This document shows positions 6,142 through 7,184 of a stretch of 7,184 nucleotides of DNA, piece by piece. The stretch spans positions 1 through 7,184 of the forward strand of contig JAJZRM010000140.1 of the NCBI GenBank assembly GCA_021802685.1, in the 5' to 3' direction. The notes beneath the pieces are model-generated. The model saw only the letters and a program-made list of their open reading frames with translations. It searched no databases and had not been told where the DNA came from. Each line of letters opens with the position of its first letter. The first letter of the stretch is position 1. The position numbers were made by a program, and so were the translations under genes. Source of the stretch: Deltaproteobacteria bacterium (GTDB taxonomy: Bacteria > Desulfobacterota > Deferrimicrobia > Deferrimicrobiales > Deferrimicrobiaceae).

Positions 6142-7079
6142 CGGTTTCGCGTGGCCGTGACTACCAGGCAGTCGCCTCTCCCGGTGAGGTTGGCCAGCCA
6201 CAACAGCGGAAAGAGGAACGCCCTGATGGAAAGCATGAGGACGCCCACCATTGCGGGGTTCCGCAGTTGCCGGGTCGGCCGTCCGCGGCGGGCGAAAACC
6301 GCGGCGATCAGCGAATGGGCCGCCCACAGCGCCGGGGTCTCCTGCCGAACGACCGTTGCGCCGAAACCGGCCCCCCGCAACAATTCCAGCAGCGTCCGCG
6401 AAGTGAAATGGACGATATGGAAAGGCACGTGCCAGTTGATCCAGCAACGGCCGAAGACGCTTCGCAGCACGCTTGACCCGTTCGGCGCGCTGACCCACAC
6501 CTGGCCGCGGGGGTTCAGCATGCCGAGCACACGCCGCAGCATCCCTCGGGGATCCAGGGAGTGTTCGAGAACGTTCGACAGGACGACTACGTCATACGGC
6601 CGATCGGGGACGAAATCCTCGACCGGCGTGACATGCACAGTGAACCCCAGGCTTTTTGCGACCTCCGCCGCGTTCGCATTCGGCTCCACTCCTTCCGCCT
6701 GCCACCCGTTGCGGCGGTGGAACAGAAGGCCACGTCCCTCGTTGCAGCCGATGTCCAGCAGACGCCCTTTTCCTCGGACATTATGGAACGAGATGTCGCC
6801 GTCGACCGTCGTCCAGGCGCGGTAGAGAAACGAGGAAAAAAAGCGCTCCCTCAGCGACGTGTACGCCGTGTCCTTTTCGCCGCCGAAGTTGTAATGCGAT
6901 CCGTACAGCCGGTCGAGCTCCGGCCGCGACAGCGGAGAGGCAAGCTGCTCCAGGCCGCAGGAGCCGCAGGCCGCGACGGACCATTCGCCCGGGACGCCGA
7001 AGCGCGTGTCGAACAGGCCGGACGCGACGACGGCGAGGTCGCCGCCGCAGTCGAGGCATCTGTGGGGAGGGGAAGACAG
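6129..7079 (-). CDS. Class I SAM-dependent methyltransferase with N-terminal zinc ribbon (start codon uncertain)
   Basis: Counting from a CTG at 7079 the product is 316 residues. Cys8 and Cys11 (CLDCGG) with Cys38 and Cys41 (CGSCG) make a CxxC...CxxC zinc ribbon, common at the front of methyltransferases in polysaccharide clusters. The SAM-binding motif I is LLDIGCNEGRG (107-117), followed by the acidic VEPN (131-134), YDVVVLSNVLEH (162-173) and the post-core WHVPFHIVHFTSRTL (216-230). A hydrophobic stretch at about 277-298 near the C-terminus may touch the membrane. It probably methylates a sugar or glycan end; the acceptor is unknown. No ATG, GTG or TTG occurs in frame between the stop at 7155-7157 and the GTG at 6689, and the latter lies beyond the zinc ribbon and motif I, so it cannot be the true start. 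Translation may begin at CTG 7079, ATA 7100, ATC 7103 or ATT 7130, overlapping the preceding gene for the last three, or the sequence may contain an indel. The 5' boundary given is therefore provisional. Confidence 0.85.
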   Translation of the reverse strand: MSSPPHRCLDCGGDLAVVASGLFDTRFGVPGEWSVAACGSCGLEQLASPLSRPELDRLYGSHYNFGGEKDTAYTSLRERFFSSFLYRAWTTVDGDISFHNVRGKGRLLDIGCNEGRGLLFHRRNGWQAEGVEPNANAAEVAKSLGFTVHVTPVEDFVPDRPYDVVVLSNVLEHSLDPRGMLRRVLGMLNPRGQVWVSAPNGSSVLRSVFGRCWINWHVPFHIVHFTSRTLLELLRGAGFGATVVRQETPALWAAHSLIAAVFARRGRPTRQLRNPAMVGVLMLSIRAFLFPLLWLANLTGRGDCLVVTATRNRCAS

Positions 7080-7086
7080 GGGAACG

Positions 7087-7184
7087 TCAGCCGGTAATAT
7101 GATCCTGGTATTTCTTATGGAGCGGCGAATCCGGGTTGCCGAGCTCTTCCAGCTTCAAGCTGACCTGGTACTCGTAAAAAGTGT
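7087..7184 (-). CDS. C-terminal end of an unrecognised protein (partial)
   Basis: Thirty-one codons and a TGA (7087-7089) remain of a gene that enters from the right edge. The tail is lysine- and glutamate-rich (FYEYQVSLKLEELG, then SPLHKKYQDHITG) and contains no motif I can assign. It is called coding because its codon use suits a protein end, its stop lies just before the zinc-ribbon methyltransferase, and it runs in the same direction as all other genes here. By context it is probably another polysaccharide-locus gene. No function can be given from this fragment. Confidence 0.55.
   Translation of the reverse strand, partial: TFYEYQVSLKLEELGNPDSPLHKKYQDHITG

Noticed and set aside
6142..6498. 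N-terminal extension of the WcaI-type protein up to 6498
   Set aside because: The extension overlaps the methyltransferase in another frame and lacks family similarity, whereas the ATG at 6141 begins exactly at the conserved N-terminus.
5092..6825. Long plus-strand frames opposite the glycosyltransferase and methyltransferase genes
   Set aside because: They are Arg/Pro-rich with no family motifs, and the opposite strand carries well-supported domains.

Overview
The window is one block of eight minus-strand genes, read from the high-coordinate end to the low one. Together they look like part of an exopolysaccharide or capsule biosynthesis locus. The DNA is GC-rich, genes are packed with gaps of 20-65 bases or short overlaps, and the proteins carry Gram-negative features: Sec signal peptides, a periplasmic FKBP isomerase and a Wzi-type outer-membrane barrel. 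A GC-rich Gram-negative such as a member of the former Deltaproteobacteria is a reasonable guess, but the sequence does not prove any lineage.

Layout in transcription order: (1) the last 31 codons of an unrecognised gene (7184-7087); (2) a class I SAM-dependent methyltransferase with an N-terminal zinc ribbon (to 6129), which has no ATG, GTG or TTG start in frame; (3) a WcaI-family GT4 glycosyltransferase (6141-4900), overlapping the methyltransferase by 13 bases; (4) a polyprenyl-phosphate sugar (phosphoglycosyl) transferase (4879-4175); (5) a small membrane-leaning SDR oxidoreductase (4178-3441), joined to the previous gene by an ATGA overlap; (6) a secreted FKBP-type peptidyl-prolyl isomerase (3376-2684) with a strong ribosome binding site; (7) a 648-residue membrane-anchored nucleotide-sugar 4,6-dehydratase of the CapD/WbpM/PglF type (2640-694); (8) the first 211 codons of a Wzi-like outer-membrane protein (634 to the window edge).

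A working model, which is inference: the CapD-type enzyme makes a 4-keto-6-deoxy UDP-sugar; this sugar, possibly after reduction by the SDR, is placed on undecaprenyl phosphate by the sugar transferase; the WcaI-type enzyme extends the lipid-linked glycan; the methyltransferase modifies a sugar; the Wzi-like barrel acts at the cell surface on the finished polymer. The FKBP may help fold the envelope proteins. A weak promoter overlapping a perfect 14-base palindrome lies before the Wzi-like gene and may set it apart from the upstream genes.

The points most worth checking are the missing canonical start of the methyltransferase, the sugar transferase with Val where the family has its catalytic Asp, the coupled transferase/SDR pair, and the palindrome at 657-670. 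I found no RNA genes, mobile elements, CRISPR arrays, convincing terminators, or gene-free stretches longer than about 65 bases.
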